From contig JASJDJ010000006.1 in the NCBI GenBank assembly GCA_030065635.1, positions 1 to 64,000 of the forward strand: 64,000 nucleotides of DNA. The letters run 5' to 3'. Origin of the DNA: Xenococcaceae cyanobacterium MO_188.B32. GTDB taxonomy: Bacteria > Cyanobacteriota > Cyanobacteriia > Cyanobacteriales > Xenococcaceae. The translations under genes were made by a program, and so were the position numbers. Below, in pieces: positions 35,739 through 43,282 of the stretch. The notes beneath the pieces were generated by a model. The model was not told the origin of the DNA. It ran no database searches and was given only the letters and a program-made list of their open reading frames with translations. Numbering within the stretch: the stretch's first letter is position 1; every line of letters begins with the position of its first letter.

Positions 35739-37922
35739 ATGACTCCACCGATTGTTAAACGCTTTTTAATTTCTTTTGAACAGCACAAATTATTGGGCTT
35801 GTTCATTTTTCTCCTTAGTTTGGGGATATCCGGTATTTTTGCCTTACAACCAGAGCCTCCTGCTCCTGAAGCTACCTATAAAGCTAGCGGACAATTATCA
35901 TATAGTAATCCTCCTCCTCTATTCACAACTACTGGAGAGCAATTGCAACAGCAGGGAAGATTAATTAATGTAGATACTTTGCTCGGTTCCAGGGTTCAAG
36001 AAAGAATTAAAAATCAATTAGGACTTAATAGTCAACAAATTAAGCAAATAATTGAGAAAAATCTGGATATTAATCTTCCTCAAGCAGGAGAAAATAATTT
36101 AATTACTTTGAGTTACAACAATGCCAAAACCCCAGAAGAAGCCGTGAGGAATTTGGGGGTATTTATGAAAGAAATGGTGGAGCAAAGCCGTTCGATCAAC
36201 ACATCCCAACTTAGAGGCAGAATTGACGCTTTACAAAAAAGACTGGCTGAAGTACAAAGAGATCTCGCTGCTGCTGAAGAAACTTTTTATCGGTTTATTA
36301 GTACAGAAGGAACTCCTCTGCTAGCTATCCAGGATGGTAGCCTTTTTGCTGGTATTACAGGTAGTCAACGACAGCAAAGACAACTAAAACTGATTCTGGA
36401 AGAAATTGATGGTCAAATTAATAGCTTAGTAGATCAACTAGGCTTAAAACCAGAAGAAGCTTACATTGCTGCTGCCCTCAGTGCCGATCCCATTTTGGCA
36501 AACTTACGGGCGCAAATGTTACAGAACGAAACAGATATTAAAATCCGCCAAAAAGATTTGCGTCCAGAACATCCTACTATGGTTGCTCTTCGCAAACAAC
36601 AATCAACCAACGAACAACTTTTTCAAGAAAGAGCGCAAGAAGTACTTGGCGGTAGCGGTCAATTAAAACCCTTAAAAGGTCAAGCAACCAGACAACTAAG
36701 GCAAGATAGCACTTTAGACCCCGCCCGTCAACAATTAGCCAATACGTTAGTTACCCTCCAAACCCAAAGAGAAGGAATAGAAAAGCAACTGCAATCAGTT
36801 CAACAAACAGAACAAGATTTGCGAGAACAGTACGAGCAGTTTCCCGATCGACAACTGCAACAAGCCCGCTTAGTACAGGAAGTAGAGACGCAACGAGCTT
36901 TATATCAAACAATCTTAACAGCTTTAGTAGATGCCCAATCCGCAGAAGCAGAAACTACAGGTAGTTATGCTGTTGCTCAAGTACCCGTAGTTCAAGAAGT
37001 TATTCCTACTCGTTTTGCCGTTACTAATCGATTTTTGATTTTAGCTGCTGGTGCGGGGATAGGATTAGTTGCTGCTGCTGGTACGATCTTCTTATTGGCT
37101 ACTTTAGACGATCGCCTACACACACCTCAAGAGTTGCGAGATTTACTAAGCGATCGAGAAGTACCTGTCTTGGGTAAATTACCTTATGTAGTTTGTTTTA
37201 ATTTTGATGGTAAAGAAACACCAATTTTAGTAGACACCGATTCTAGCTATTTAGCTTTTTACGAAAGAGTCCGTAGTAATATCCGACGTTTTGGTTCTAG
37301 ATCTTCTAAGGTAATTTCTATTACTAGTGTGAGTGCAGAAGAAGGAAAAAGCGTGACTGCTTTTAATTTAGCGATCGCTTCTGCGCAAGCGGGTAAGCGG
37401 ACTCTTTTGCTAGAGTTGGATTTACGTTCGCCTTCCAATACAGATGCCATGCAAGTAGAACCCGATCCAGAAGCTAGTGCCGAACCTCTTAATTATTATG
37501 CCGAACGCAATGAGGCAATTCGTTTAGTACCGGGAATCGCTAACCTATATGTAGTGCCTACGCCCGGTCCTTTGCGCCAAGTGGTAGCGATCCTCGAGTC
37601 TGATGAGTTACGTAAATTGATTGAAGATGCCCGTGGTCGTTTCGATCTAATAATTATCGATACTCCTTCTTTATCTAAATGTAACGATGCTCTCTTAATA
37701 GAACCTATGACTGATGGAATGGTTATAGTTACCAGACCGGGAATTACTCGTGGCAGTATGCTCGCAGAGACAGTAGATCAATTTACAGAAACGGATATTG
37801 CTTTACTAGGTGCTGTAATTAATGATGTAGAACAAGTAATTACCATGTCAGATTTAGAAACTCAGGGATTTTTAGAAGCCGAAGCTAACGATGAAAAACC
37901 AGTAGGCAAGACAATTTCTTAA
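35739..37922 (+). CDS. Wzc-like chain-length determinant with P-loop ATPase domain
   Basis: From ATG 35739 the protein has about 727 residues. Two membrane helices (LLGLFIFLLSLGISGIFAL near residue 20; FLILAAGAGIGLVAAAGTIF near 430) flank a periplasmic Wzz-type coiled coil. The cytoplasmic C-terminal domain has a Walker A variant AEEGKSVTAFNLAIA and a Walker A' LLLELDLRSPS, as in bacterial tyrosine kinases. The C-terminus lacks the usual tyrosine cluster (its end reads ANDEKPVGKTIS). Autophosphorylation may therefore be absent or different. It regulates polymerisation and export of surface polysaccharide with the upstream Wza-like channel. Confidence 0.92.
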   Translation: MTPPIVKRFLISFEQHKLLGLFIFLLSLGISGIFALQPEPPAPEATYKASGQLSYSNPPPLFTTTGEQLQQQGRLINVDTLLGSRVQERIKNQLGLNSQQIKQIIEKNLDINLPQAGENNLITLSYNNAKTPEEAVRNLGVFMKEMVEQSRSINTSQLRGRIDALQKRLAEVQRDLAAAEETFYRFISTEGTPLLAIQDGSLFAGITGSQRQQRQLKLILEEIDGQINSLVDQLGLKPEEAYIAAALSADPILANLRAQMLQNETDIKIRQKDLRPEHPTMVALRKQQSTNEQLFQERAQEVLGGSGQLKPLKGQATRQLRQDSTLDPARQQLANTLVTLQTQREGIEKQLQSVQQTEQDLREQYEQFPDRQLQQARLVQEVETQRALYQTILTALVDAQSAEAETTGSYAVAQVPVVQEVIPTRFAVTNRFLILAAGAGIGLVAAAGTIFLLATLDDRLHTPQELRDLLSDREVPVLGKLPYVVCFNFDGKETPILVDTDSSYLAFYERVRSNIRRFGSRSSKVISITSVSAEEGKSVTAFNLAIASAQAGKRTLLLELDLRSPSNTDAMQVEPDPEASAEPLNYYAERNEAIRLVPGIANLYVVPTPGPLRQVVAILESDELRKLIEDARGRFDLIIIDTPSLSKCNDALLIEPMTDGMVIVTRPGITRGSMLAETVDQFTETDIALLGAVINDVEQVITMSDLETQGFLEAEANDEKPVGKTIS

Positions 37923-37925
37923 ACA

Positions 37926-37963
37926 AAAGGGAAACTGGACAAGCCAGTCCCCCATTTCCCTTT
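37926..37963. terminator. Bidirectional terminator between the polysaccharide locus and psbV
   Basis: AAAGGGAAA and TTTCCCTTT form a perfect 9-bp stem, extended inside by a TGG/CCA helix. T-rich sequence follows on the plus strand and the A-rich 5' arm serves the minus strand. It sits between the convergent ends of the Wzc-like gene and psbV. Confidence 0.8.
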
Positions 37964-37999
37964 ATTTACTTCAAAAAGTGGGTTACTCGAACAACTTAT

Positions 38000-38491
38000 C
38001 TAGTTATATACCTTACCGCCTCCCCACATAGTACCCCGAATTTCTGGCTGAATCAGAATATGTCCGGCGATCGCTTTCATATCTTCATCAGTTAAATTTC
38101 TCATCATCGGATAAAGATCGGAACGACTGGTGTTAGGATGTAGTTCTTCAAGGCTAACTTCTCCATCATAGGTAACAGGATGTTTGAGATATTCTACAAT
38201 TCCTTCAATGTTATCTTTGGCAGGTACAGCATTAGCCAGAGCATCAAGACCTAATCCCACGTTAGGATTAGTTTTGGTAGTTCCTGCTTTATGACAATAG
38301 GTACATTTATTAACAAATAAACGTTGGCCTTCTTTTACTTGTTTAAGACTCAGAACTACCTCATCTCCTGCATCGTTTAATTTAACTGTGCGGATGTCTT
38401 GGTCAAGTTCAACTGCATTTGCACTAGCAATGTTAAATTGGATAACGAAAAATAAGGTTGTTACAACTGCTAATAATAATCGCTTCAACAT
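38000..38491 (-). CDS. psbV: Photosystem II cytochrome c-550 (PsbV)
   Basis: The 163-residue precursor has a signal peptide (LLLAVVTTLFFVIQFNIASA, cleavage after ANA near residue 27), leaving a mature protein of about 136 residues, the usual length. The haem c site is Cys63-Thr-Tyr-Cys66-His67, and the second axial ligand is probably His144 in GHILIQPE. The segments LDQDIRTVKLNDAGDEVVLS and TMWGGGKVYN match PsbV. It is an extrinsic lumenal subunit that stabilises the Mn4CaO5 oxygen-evolving cluster. No psbV2 or petJ copy follows it. Confidence 0.97.
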   Translation of the reverse strand: MLKRLLLAVVTTLFFVIQFNIASANAVELDQDIRTVKLNDAGDEVVLSLKQVKEGQRLFVNKCTYCHKAGTTKTNPNVGLGLDALANAVPAKDNIEGIVEYLKHPVTYDGEVSLEELHPNTSRSDLYPMMRNLTDEDMKAIAGHILIQPEIRGTMWGGGKVYN

Positions 38492-38627
38492 TGTTTCTCC
38501 TCAAAAACTTGGGCTTATTTATACGGCATACGTAATATACCAATAGATTTAATCTTCACTTCTTAGTAACTTGCCAAACGAGAGCCAAGAAAAAATTATC
38601 AACTTAGTCATGTAAGCATCAGTTTAG

Positions 38628-38819
38628 TTACCCTGTGGTATCTAGATTCGATCGAGCAGACAAAATTGCCAAAATAACCGCCTTAGCATCTTCCAATGCC
38701 AGACAGGTGTTTTGATTCTTATAGGCAATTTCTAGTCGAGCGCAAAGAGTAAATACTTGCTCTACTGGAAGATTGTCTGCTGCTGGTATTTCTGCAATTG
38801 ATAGGTCGGCAAAGCCCAT
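38628..38819 (-). CDS. Small conserved hypothetical protein
   Basis: The 63-residue protein is soluble, largely helical in appearance and has one internal Cys pair spaced apart (TLCARLEIAYKNQNTCLALE). I do not recognise a domain. It lies between psbV and the SRPBCC genes on the same strand and could be the last gene of the crtQ-SRPBCC run. The sequence looks protein-like, with a good hydrophobic pattern, but short length limits certainty. Confidence 0.55.
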   Translation of the reverse strand: MGFADLSIAEIPAADNLPVEQVFTLCARLEIAYKNQNTCLALEDAKAVILAILSARSNLDTTG

Positions 38820-38841
38820 ATTAATAATTTTTATCGATCTC

Positions 38842-38970
38842 TTAGCAAGGGAAGATTAAATACTCATCATAAATATCATGCCATTCAACAGACACAATTT
38901 CTGCAAATTGGTAGATCTCGATACGTTTATTTTGTCGAAGAATAGGATCTATTTTTCTTTTTTCTGCTAC
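38842..38970 (-). other. 42-codon open frame without an initiator, possible remnant
   Basis: Between the SRPBCC stop and the small gene at 38819 there is a frame reading IDPILRQNKRIEIYQFAEIV then SVEWHDIYDEYLIFPC and a stop. The composition is clearly protein-like, but no ATG, GTG or TTG precedes it in frame after the upstream stop. It may be the tail of a deleted gene or of a gene with a sequencing or frameshift lesion. Confidence 0.35.
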
Positions 38971-38975
38971 TCAAG

Positions 38976-39422
38976 CTAAGAACTGTGTTGAATTTTCAGA
39001 GCATATTCTTTAAATCTTTCTAAATCTGCTTGTATGGTAGATTCGACTATCTTGCCCAAAAAAAGATTATCCATTATTTTGCCCAAAATACCCGGTATAT
39101 CATAAGCAACAGTTAATTTAACGATACTGCTATTATGGCGGTCGTAAAATCGGACTGCACCACGATTCGGTAAACCATCTACCGATTCCCACTGGATAAT
39201 TTGTTGAGGAACGAGATTAGTAATCCGAGATAACCAACTAAATTGAAAACCGCCACTAGCCAATTTCCAACGAGATAATTCGGGATTATCTTTAAGCACT
39301 TCAACAGAATCAATCCACTTCATCCACCGTGGCATTTGTTCTAGATCGGACCACAAATTCCACGATGTTTCAATAGGAATATTTACTTCTACTTGTACCG
39401 TATGTTCTAGCCAATCAGTCAT
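38976..39422 (-). CDS. SRPBCC-family protein, copy 2
   Basis: The 148-residue START/polyketide-cyclase-like protein has a single SRPBCC hydrophobic-ligand fold (TVQVEVNIPIETSWNLWSDL at the start; a C-terminal helix ESTIQADLERFKEYALKI). It is the second of two tandem paralogues, about 86% identical, and the first 76 residues differ from copy 1 at only two positions. A single SRPBCC gene downstream of crtQ is usual in cyanobacteria, which hints at a role in carotenoid or membrane-lipid metabolism; the ligand is unknown. Confidence 0.88.
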   Translation of the reverse strand: MTDWLEHTVQVEVNIPIETSWNLWSDLEQMPRWMKWIDSVEVLKDNPELSRWKLASGGFQFSWLSRITNLVPQQIIQWESVDGLPNRGAVRFYDRHNSSIVKLTVAYDIPGILGKIMDNLFLGKIVESTIQADLERFKEYALKIQHSS

Positions 39423-39425
39423 TTT

Positions 39426-39453
39426 TTGTTAGTTGTTAGTTGTTAGTTGTTAG
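39426..39453. repeat. Heptanucleotide tandem repeat (TTGTTAG x4)
   Basis: Four perfect copies of TTGTTAG fill the spacer between the two SRPBCC paralogues. Similar but less regular tracts flank several genes in this window, for example after mgtE and after the acyltransferase gene. Confidence 0.9.
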
Positions 39454-39465
39454 TCATTTGTTAAT

Positions 39466-39912
39466 CTAAGACTGCTGGTGAACTTGAAGAGCATAAACCT
39501 TAAATCGTTCTAAGTCTGCCTGTATGGTAGATTCGACGATTTTTCCTAAAAACAGATTATCCATTAATTGACCGAGAATTCCAGGTAGAGAATAAGCAAT
39601 AGTTAATTTAACTATACTGCGATCGCAACGCTTATAAAATCTAACTGCTGCTTTATTCGGTAAGCCTTCGACTGATTCGGTTTGGATAATTTGTTGAGGG
39701 ACAAGATTAGTAATCCGAGACAACCAACTAAATTGAAAACCGCCACTAGCCAATTTCCAACGAGATAGTTCGGGATTATCTTTCAGTACCTCAACCGAAT
39801 CAATCCACTTCATCCACCGTGGCATTTGTTCTAGATCGGACCACATATTCCATGATGTTTCAATAGGAATATCTACTTCTACTTGTACTGTATGTTCCAA
39901 CCAATCAGTCAT
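39466..39912 (-). CDS. SRPBCC-family protein, copy 1
   Basis: This 148-residue protein is the paralogue nearer crtQ, starting 42 nt after the crtQ stop. It begins MTDWLEHTVQVEVDIPIETS, as copy 2 does. The two copies are almost identical up to residue 76 and clearly more diverged after it, with about 19 substitutions in the last 72 residues. This mosaic pattern suggests gene conversion of the 5' halves. Fold and likely role are as for copy 2. Confidence 0.9.
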   Translation of the reverse strand: MTDWLEHTVQVEVDIPIETSWNMWSDLEQMPRWMKWIDSVEVLKDNPELSRWKLASGGFQFSWLSRITNLVPQQIIQTESVEGLPNKAAVRFYKRCDRSIVKLTIAYSLPGILGQLMDNLFLGKIVESTIQADLERFKVYALQVHQQS

Positions 39913-39953
39913 CTCAGTTACCAGTTATCAGTTATCACCTTATCAGTCATTCG

Positions 39954-41426
39954 TTAATCTACGACTGCTGATAATTGACGATTAGAGTCTATCCCTTGAC
40001 CATATTCTAAAACTGCTTTAGCTGCTTGTTTACCAGAAAGAGTAGCCCCTTCCATACTATCGATATAATCTTGTTGGGTGTAGCTACCAGCCAAGAAAAA
40101 GTTAGGAATAGGAGTTTTTTGTGCTGGACGATAAGGATCCATACCTGGTGCTTCCCGATATAGAGATTGAGCCAGTTTAACCACACTGTACCAAGTCATA
40201 TTTAATTCCCGAGAAGAAGGAAATAACTCATGAACTTGCTCTAATACATGATGAGCGATCGCTTCATTTTTCTCTTTAATAAAGGGATCGCCAGGAGTCA
40301 ATACTAGTTGTAGCAAAGAACCCTCTCCTGGTTTGTAATAATCTGCTGGACTAGCTAAAGCCAGATCGGCAAAGCAAGAAAAATCTGCATCGGGAGTATA
40401 TAGTAAATTATCTAGACCTTCGGCTTGTTCTAGTTGTTTTCTTTTGGCTGGGTCATGTAGTTCTGTTACCCAACCATCAAAGCGTAATTGAACTGTAGCT
40501 ACAGGAACAGCATCTAGTTTGTAGATATTGTCAAATTCTGACCATTTACGCCATTCTTGAGGCAAAATACGCTGAACTCCCGGTACATCAACCGCAAATA
40601 CATAAGCGTCGGCAGTAACTGTTTCTTCTGTCTCTCCGTTGGCAACTACTATACCTTTAACTTTAGTTGCTTCTCCTTCGGTATACAGAATTTCCCTAAC
40701 TCGGCGACGAGTATAAATTTTCGCCCCTCTAGCTTCTAAGTATTCTACGATTGGCTTATGGAGATATTCGTGGGGAGAACCTTCTAACATCCGCAGTACT
40801 GAAGCTTCAGTTTTAGCAGCAAAAAGCTGAAAAATAGTTAGCATACAGCGAGCAGAAATATTTTCTGTATCGATAAATCCTAAAGCATAAGCGATGGGAT
40901 TCCACATTTTATCAAGACTACCTTGATTACCCCCATGCTTGCGAAACCAATCGGCAAAACTAATCGAATCTAGGTCGCGAATGGTTTTCATCGCCCCTTC
41001 AAAATCGATTAAACCTCTAACTATGGGACTAGTACCTAATGCCAAAGAATTAGTAATTTTATCAACGGCTGAGAGTTGAGAAGTCCTAAAGAAAGCCTTT
41101 AAGCCGTTGAAGGGTGCCCCAGTTAAAAACCGAAAATCTAATTCTCCTACTCTTCCACCCTTATTAATGAAGGTATGAGTATGTTCTTTTAGGCGTAAAT
41201 TTTCTCCTGCACCTACTTTACGCATTAATTCAAACAAATTGTAGTAGCAGCCAAAAAAGACGTGCAAACCCATTTCAATGTGATTGCCTTCTTTATCTAC
41301 CCAACTGCCAACTTTCCCGCCAACAAAAGGACGAGATTCAAATATTTCTACTTCATTGCCGGCATCGACTAAATCGATAGCTGTTGCCATGCCAGCTAGA
41401 CCTGCACCTACGATTGCAACCCTCAT
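39954..41426 (-). CDS. crtQ: 9,9'-di-cis-zeta-carotene desaturase
   Basis: The 490-residue flavoenzyme introduces two double bonds into zeta-carotene to give lycopene precursors in the plant-type pathway. The FAD-binding Rossmann motif starts at residue 3 ([17 protein letters not shown]), followed by [20 protein letters not shown] and [20 protein letters not shown], which distinguish CrtQ/ZDS from phytoene desaturase CrtP. The C-terminal FAD segment is [20 protein letters not shown]. Length is normal. It heads a minus-strand run with two SRPBCC genes. Electrons pass to plastoquinone at the membrane. Confidence 0.97.
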   Translation of the reverse strand: MRVAIVGAGLAGMATAIDLVDAGNEVEIFESRPFVGGKVGSWVDKEGNHIEMGLHVFFGCYYNLFELMRKVGAGENLRLKEHTHTFINKGGRVGELDFRFLTGAPFNGLKAFFRTSQLSAVDKITNSLALGTSPIVRGLIDFEGAMKTIRDLDSISFADWFRKHGGNQGSLDKMWNPIAYALGFIDTENISARCMLTIFQLFAAKTEASVLRMLEGSPHEYLHKPIVEYLEARGAKIYTRRRVREILYTEGEATKVKGIVVANGETEETVTADAYVFAVDVPGVQRILPQEWRKWSEFDNIYKLDAVPVATVQLRFDGWVTELHDPAKRKQLEQAEGLDNLLYTPDADFSCFADLALASPADYYKPGEGSLLQLVLTPGDPFIKEKNEAIAHHVLEQVHELFPSSRELNMTWYSVVKLAQSLYREAPGMDPYRPAQKTPIPNFFLAGSYTQQDYIDSMEGATLSGKQAAKAVLEYGQGIDSNRQLSAVVD

Positions 41427-41532
41427 TCGAGCCTATTTCCCCTTAATTTTCTTTACATATTGTAATGTATTTCACCTCAAGTTCGAATGACCACTTTTAA
41501 TAAATCGAGATTATTAACTCCCTACTAACTAC

Positions 41533-42168
41533 TCACTCTTCTTCTAGTTTTTCTTCAGCCAGAGATTTGAGCTTATTGTAAAATGCAGAAACATCGGGGA
41601 GAGGGGTAAACTCATGTATGGGTGGTTTTTCGGGGCTAGGGCGCGATCGATTTTTCTGCTGGGGTCTTTCTAAATTAGATGGAGTAGAGTCGATCGATTC
41701 TGGTGCTGATTTAGTCGTATCTTTGTGGCTATTTTCGGTATTATTATCTATTTGAGTTTGTGCTTGGAGAGGAAAAGATTCCGAAGCGATTGACTTATTT
41801 TTACCTAAAGCAGCAATTTTTTCCTCTAATATTTTTTCTTCTAATGATGAAGTAACAGAAGTATTGTCAGGTAGTTCGGTAGAATTTCGAGGCAATTTAC
41901 GACAAATTAACCGCTCAAATTCATGACTGAAATGAGGATTAGGATTACCTACCCTTGCCCAAACACTCAAAATCTGTTCGACAGAAATAGCTTTGTACCG
42001 TCCCAAATAAAGAGCTTCAATTATGGCTAGACGAATCCAATTGGCATGATATGTATTAAGCCAGTGACTAATTATTTCTTCTATCGTGTACCCATGTAAA
42101 TCTAAGCCGTAACTGTTCATTAACTCGACAGTCTGAGAAATATTTGGGTCATTATCGAACTCTCTCAT
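41533..42168 (-). CDS. Conserved hypothetical protein with disordered C-terminal half
   Basis: From ATG 42168 (a TTG at 42186 adds six residues) the protein has about 211 residues. The first 90 residues form a compact helical domain (EEIISHWLNTYHANWIRLAI; EQILSVWARVGNPNPHFSHE), reminiscent of a DnaD-like or winged-helix unit. The remainder is Ser/Pro/Asn-rich and probably disordered, apart from a final acidic helix (VSAFYNKLKSLAEEKLEEE). I do not know a function. It lies about 100 nt upstream of crtQ on the same strand. Confidence 0.75.
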   Translation of the reverse strand: MREFDNDPNISQTVELMNSYGLDLHGYTIEEIISHWLNTYHANWIRLAIIEALYLGRYKAISVEQILSVWARVGNPNPHFSHEFERLICRKLPRNSTELPDNTSVTSSLEEKILEEKIAALGKNKSIASESFPLQAQTQIDNNTENSHKDTTKSAPESIDSTPSNLERPQQKNRSRPSPEKPPIHEFTPLPDVSAFYNKLKSLAEEKLEEE

Positions 42169-42571
42169 GCACTTTAGAACAATCAAACCATTTGCATTTA
42201 GTTTTTATCCTAAGTCATATACACTAGTTGGCAAAGTAAAATTATTTCCTGAGTGCGGGTATGATAGGGAAGCACGTCTCCTGCACTCTATAAGCCCTGC
42301 CCAAATTTTACTTCAGCACCGAGCGGATGTATTTTAACCTGTTTAACCTTACTATAATGTCCTTCTTTGTTTACTCAGCTTTTGCGCTCGGCATTGCCAT
42401 ATAAACTAAAATATAACCTTATAATCGGTAAGTGTAAGTATCTAGTTTTTAATATAATTCAAGTAATTATACAATTGCTCAAACTCTTGTTGTATAAATA
42501 TTTGATGTCAAAAGTGCAAAGACGAGCTACCCCGAAGGAAAAATTAGACAAAGTTGGGTAATTATAAATAA
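42169..42571. other. About 400-bp divergent spacer with one hairpin
   Basis: The spacer between the hypothetical gene and the acyltransferase gene has one notable structure: GAGTGCGGG (42251-42259) pairs with CCTGCACTC (42280-42288) through nine base pairs with one G-T. No T-run follows. A 64-codon frame at 42367-42561 ends just before the acyltransferase start, but its composition (runs of Leu, Ile, Lys, Tyr) looks like translated AT-rich DNA, and I do not call it a gene. Confidence 0.6.
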
Positions 42572-43255
42572 ATGCTGACTAATCTAAAGCAGTGGTTAAG
42601 ATCGACTATCAAACCTGTTGTCACAGACTGCCTTTTAGGCTTGGAAGTTATTATTAGTCCTGTCAAACCCCACAAACATATTAAAGAATCTTTCTTTCTT
42701 AAGTTAGCAAATTCTTTACCCCGCAGCCACAGAAGCGATCGCCGACTTCGCCCTTATTTACTGGCTAAAGCTGGAGTTAATATATCTAACGGTACTGTTT
42801 GGAATGGGCTAGAAATCAGACCGATAGGCGCAGCTTCCAGAATAACTATTGGTCAGGGATGTTTTATTAATAGTGGAGTTCGTTTTGAATGCGCGCCTGA
42901 AGTAACTATTGAGATTGGCAATAGGGTACAAATTGGTTCTAGATGTTCTTTTGAGACGATGAACCATTCCGTCGTGTTACTAGAAAAAAATAAACGGGGA
43001 GGATTTCCTCAATCAATTGTTGTCGAAGATGATGTGTGGCTGGCAGCTAGAGTTACTGTTTTACCAGGAGTCCGTATTGGCAGAGGTAGTGTAGTTGCAG
43101 CAGGAGCAGTAGTCACTAAAGATGTACCTCCTTTTACCCTAGTTGGCGGAGTTCCGGCACGGAAAATTAGGAAGATAGAAAGCGATCGATCTTTGTCAAT
43201 TATCAGCGAACAGTCAAAGCTCGACAGGTTAAATTCTCCGACACTCTGTGACTGA
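42572..43255 (+). CDS. Left-handed beta-helix acyltransferase (WcaF-like)
   Basis: The 227-residue protein has a 75-residue helical N-terminus and then hexapeptide repeats (SRITIGQGCFINSGVRFECA; IEIGNRVQIGSRCSFETMNH; SIVVEDDVWLAARVTVLPGV; RIGRGSVVAAGAVVTKDVPP). It ends in FTLVGGVPARKIRKI, typical of sugar O-acetyltransferases such as WcaF or maltose acetyltransferase. His in MNHSV is the likely catalytic base. It probably acetylates a sugar of a surface polysaccharide. The neighbouring sulfatase and GT39 genes also fit glycan metabolism. Confidence 0.9.
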   Translation: MLTNLKQWLRSTIKPVVTDCLLGLEVIISPVKPHKHIKESFFLKLANSLPRSHRSDRRLRPYLLAKAGVNISNGTVWNGLEIRPIGAASRITIGQGCFINSGVRFECAPEVTIEIGNRVQIGSRCSFETMNHSVVLLEKNKRGGFPQSIVVEDDVWLAARVTVLPGVRIGRGSVVAAGAVVTKDVPPFTLVGGVPARKIRKIESDRSLSIISEQSKLDRLNSPTLCD

Positions 43256-43282
43256 TAACTGTTAACTGGTGACTGGTTACTG

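Noticed and set aside
29382..37922. PEP-CTERM substrate of the cyanoexosortase inside the locus
   Set aside because: No protein here ends in a Pro-Glu-Pro motif followed by a membrane helix and basic tail.
39426..39453. Heptamer repeats considered as protein-binding iterons or an origin
   Set aside because: The tract is a simple heptamer array like others in cyanobacterial spacers, and no dnaA, dnaN or rep gene is near.
42367..42561. 64-codon frame just before the acyltransferase
   Set aside because: Codon content reflects AT-rich spacer DNA and no protein family is apparent.
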